A stretch of DNA of 64,000 nt. Source: Neodiprion pinetum (Eukaryota; Arthropoda; Insecta; Hymenoptera; Diprionidae). The notes under the pieces are model-generated. The model was not told where the DNA came from. It saw only the letters and a list, made by a program, of their open reading frames with translations, and made no database searches. The position numbers and the translations under genes were made by a program. Where the stretch lies: NCBI RefSeq assembly GCF_021155775.2, contig NC_060235.2, positions 31,040,607-31,104,606 of the forward strand. Reading direction: 5' to 3'. This document shows positions 61,820 to 64,000 of the stretch, in pieces; positions within the stretch are counted from its first letter, which is position 1, and every line of letters starts with the position of its first letter.

Positions 61820-62280
61820 AGGGGAGGGGGAGGGGCCGGAAAGGGGGAGAGGTGGGTGGGGAGGGGAGGGAAGGGAAGGGAAGGGAAGGGAAGGGGTGGG
61901 AGGCGGGGAGGGGGCGAGAGGGGGGGGCGAGGGAGGGCGGGAGGGAGGGAGGGAGGGAGGGAGGGAGGAAGGGAGGGCGGGCGGGAGGAAGGGAGGGCGG
62001 GCGGGCGGGCGGGTGGGAGTGGACGACGGATGTTAGTGCAAGTCCCCCACACGCCCACCCGCCCGCCCGGCCCTTCCCTCTCCCTCACCCCTCCCGCCCT
62101 CCCTCACCCCCCCCCCCCTCCCGACCCCCCCCCCCCCCCCCCCCCCCCCGCCTCCCTCCCCGCCCCGCCCCTTCCATTCCCTTCCCTTCCCTCCCCGCCC
62201 CCTCCCCTTCCCTTCCCTTCCCTTCCCCCTCCCCGCCCACCTCGCCCCCTTCCCTGCCCCTCCCCCTCCCCTCCTCTGAG
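61820..62280. repeat. G-rich to C-rich low-complexity core of the palindrome
   Basis: 61820-62020 consists of GGGA, GGGAAGG and GGGCGGGC tracts on the plus strand. After about 25 bp of mixed sequence (62019-62043) the strand composition flips to C-rich, with uninterrupted C runs near 62107-62117 and 62126-62149. Frames through it (Gly/Arg, Pro/Leu) are low-complexity products, not genes. Confidence 0.9.
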
Positions 62281-62308
62281 GAGAGGAGAGGTCCTCTCCC
62301 ACGACCCA

Positions 62309-62392
62309 CCCCGCCTCCTCCTCGGCCACCTCGTCCTCCTCCTCGTCCACCTGGTCCTCTTCCTCGTCCAGCTCGTCCTTCTCCTCGTCCAC
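62309..62392 (-). repeat. 21-bp minisatellite, 4 copies, right (mirror)
   Basis: Reverse complement of 61700-61783 with a few substitutions, at exactly the mirrored coordinates about the 62046 axis. Confidence 0.85.
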
Positions 62393-63207
62393 CTCCGACC
62401 ACCTCGGGTAATACCTGGAATAGTAATGAATATTTTTAGTATAGGAACACATCAAAAATATTGTGTAAGGATTAATGTAATTAATCAATTAATTAATAAT
62501 ATAATGAATTGTACAAGATTATTCATAGCTACTCAATATGTAATTGCACGAAAAATGAATTGAAATAATCTATTGTAAACGTGACAAGTTTGTAATATTT
62601 CAGATGAAATATAATCACAATTGCCATCAAATATTATAAAAGTGTTTTACTCACCCAGCACAAATCCTCGTCCTCCTCGTCCTCCTCCTCGACCACCTCC
62701 GACCACCTTCAACCACCTCAGGTTATACCTTGAATAGTAATAAATATTTTCAGTATAAGAACACATCGAAAATATTGTGTAAGGATTAATATAATTGAGT
62801 AATTGATTAAATAATTAATTAATAATATAATAAATTGTATAAGCTCATTCGTAGCAACTGAATTTGTGCTTGCACGAAAAATGAATTGAAATAATCTATT
62901 GTAAACGTAACAAGTTTGTAATATTTCAGATGAAATATAATTACAATTGCCATGAAATATTATAAGAGTGTTTTACTCACCGAGCACAAATCCTCGTCCC
63001 CCTCCTCCTGAATCACCGACATTACCCGCAATCACCCCTAACTACCTCCAACGAAAACCGCCAACCACCTCGAGTAATACCTCGAATACTAATAAATATT
63101 TTCAGCGTGAGAACAAATCAAAAATAATGTGTAAGGTTTGATATAATTTTTTTATCGACATATTTTACCAAAAAGATTATGAGAAGATTGTAAAGTTATA
63201 GGAATTT
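62393..63207 (-). repeat. Mirror copies of repeat units 5, 4 and 3
   Basis: Read on the minus strand, this repeats units 5, 4 and 3 in mirrored order, with donor-like ACTCAC boundaries near 62649-62654 and 62975-62980 matching 61438 and 61112. Confidence 0.8.
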
Positions 63208-64000
63208 TACTAGCGCACTGACCGCTACTGAATTTGGGCTTGCGCGAAAAAGGAATTGAAATAATTTATTGTAAACATGAACCAGGAACCACGGAGCGCT
63301 TATCCTGGAAGTCGAGAAATTTTATTAGCGGACTGACAGCTACCGAATTTGGGATTGCGCGAAAAACGAATTAAAATAATTTATTGTAAAGATGAACCAG
63401 GAACCACGGAGCGCTTATCCTGGAAGTCGAGAAATTTTATTAGCGGACTGACAGCTACCGAATTTGGGATTGCGCGAAAAACGAATTGAAATAATTTATT
63501 GTAAACATGAACCAGGAACCACGGAGCGCTTATCCTGGAAGTCGAGAAATTTTATTAGCGGACTGACAGCTACCGAATTTGGGATTGCGCGAAAAACGAA
63601 TTGAAATAATTCATTGTAAACATGAACCAGGAACCACGGAGCGCTTATCCTGGAAGTCGAGAAATTTTATTAGCGGACTGACAGCTACCGAATTTGGGAT
63701 TGCGCGAAAAACGAATTGAAATAATTTATTGTACAGATGAACCAGGAACCACGGAGCGCTTATCCTGGAAGTCGAGAAATTTTATTAGCGGACTGACAGC
63801 TACCGAATTTGGGATTGCGCGAAAAACGAATTGAAATAATTTATTGTAAACATGAACCAGGAACCACGGAGCGCTTATCCTGGAAGTCGAGAAATTTTAT
63901 TAGCGGACTGACAGCTACCGAATTTGGGATTGCGCGAAAAACGAATTGAAATAATTTATTGTAAACATGAACCAGGAACCACGGAGCGCTTATCCTGGAA
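63208..64000 (-). repeat. 115-bp tandem repeat, right array (at least 6 full copies, runs off window)
   Basis: ACCAGGAACC recurs at 63281, 63396, 63511, 63626, 63741, 63856 and 63971, always 115 bp apart, and the array is still running at the window edge. Copies are nearly identical; differences are scattered, such as GTAAAC versus GTAAAG or GTACAG before ATGAACC. The copy nearest the axis is the most diverged. Each unit is the reverse complement of the left-array unit. Confidence 0.95.

Larger units (their letters stand above)
60546..63546. repeat. Large inverted repeat (palindrome), 3.0 kb
   Basis: Left and right halves are reverse complements about an axis at about 62046. Paired positions sum to 124092 at every anchor checked: 60571/63521, 60686/63406, 60801/63291, 61621/62471 and 61798/62294. 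The arms are therefore collinear with no net indel from about 61.8 kb outward. Left symmetry ends at 60546, where the flanks diverge. The arms are not identical (for example G60926 against T63166), with about one or two differences per 100 bp in stretches aligned by eye. The G/C-rich core (about 61860-62230) is less well matched. Confidence 0.9.

Noticed and set aside
61690..62439. Gly/Arg-rich 249-codon frame resembling an RGG-box RNA-binding protein
   Set aside because: Low-complexity product of GGW/GGGA repeats within the palindrome, with no non-repetitive domain and mirrored on the other strand.
63281..64000. Regular 115-bp repeats considered as a CRISPR array
   Set aside because: Copies are contiguous with no unique spacers, the context is eukaryotic, and no cas genes exist.

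Overview
This window looks like a piece of a eukaryotic, probably insect, nuclear genome. It has very low gene density and long AT-rich non-coding stretches. It also carries microsatellites, DNA-transposon-like inverted-repeat elements, and one nearly complete BEL/Pao LTR retrotransposon primed by a tRNA-Tyr-like binding site. There are no operons, bacterial-type genes, rRNA, convincing tRNA or CRISPR. The insect assignment is an inference from the transposon family and genome style; I cannot name the species.

Layout. Bases 1-111 are an open, glycine-rich reading frame entering from the left edge, perhaps the last coding exon of a gene outside the window. From about 112 to 39370 I see no convincing gene. 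This block holds scattered microsatellites ((AG)n plus a G run near 10.1 kb, (CT)n at 13.1 kb, (AC)n at 26.8 kb, (GA)n at 32.4 kb, (TCAA)n at 38.1 kb) and a 174-bp element with terminal inverted repeats at 29865-30038. At 39371-40555 lies a 1.2-kb element with long imperfect terminal inverted repeats flanked by TTAA, with a 27/28-bp minisatellite inside. It is followed at 40780-47353 by the BEL/Pao element: two 417-bp LTRs, 5-bp target duplication AAAGG, PBS, gag, protease-RT-RNase H, integrase and no env. The LTRs differ at only two positions, so insertion was recent. The coding region is nevertheless interrupted by a TAG, a reading-frame change and a TGA, so this copy is probably not autonomous. 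From 47359 to about 58060 I again see no convincing gene, only one 414-nt open frame worth checking.

The right end (58.07-64.0 kb) is the most unusual part. An exon-like 153-nt open stretch ending at a GTGAGC donor (58432-58584) is followed by repeated units of about 330-370 bp. Each unit starts with a GTGA(G/A) donor-like sequence, continues through AT-rich intron-like sequence, and ends in a G-rich GGTGG/GAGGACGAGGAT stretch. The locus is duplicated about 2 kb downstream. The second copy runs into a nearly symmetric 3.0-kb inverted repeat (60546-63546, axis about 62046) with a G-rich left core and a C-rich right core. Each arm ends in a 115-bp tandem repeat that joins a piece of the exon-like sequence to a piece of the intron-like sequence: three copies on the left, at least six and running off the window on the right. 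This looks like a young satellite or palindrome born from a gene fragment, or partly an assembly or fold-back artefact. Both readings are testable.
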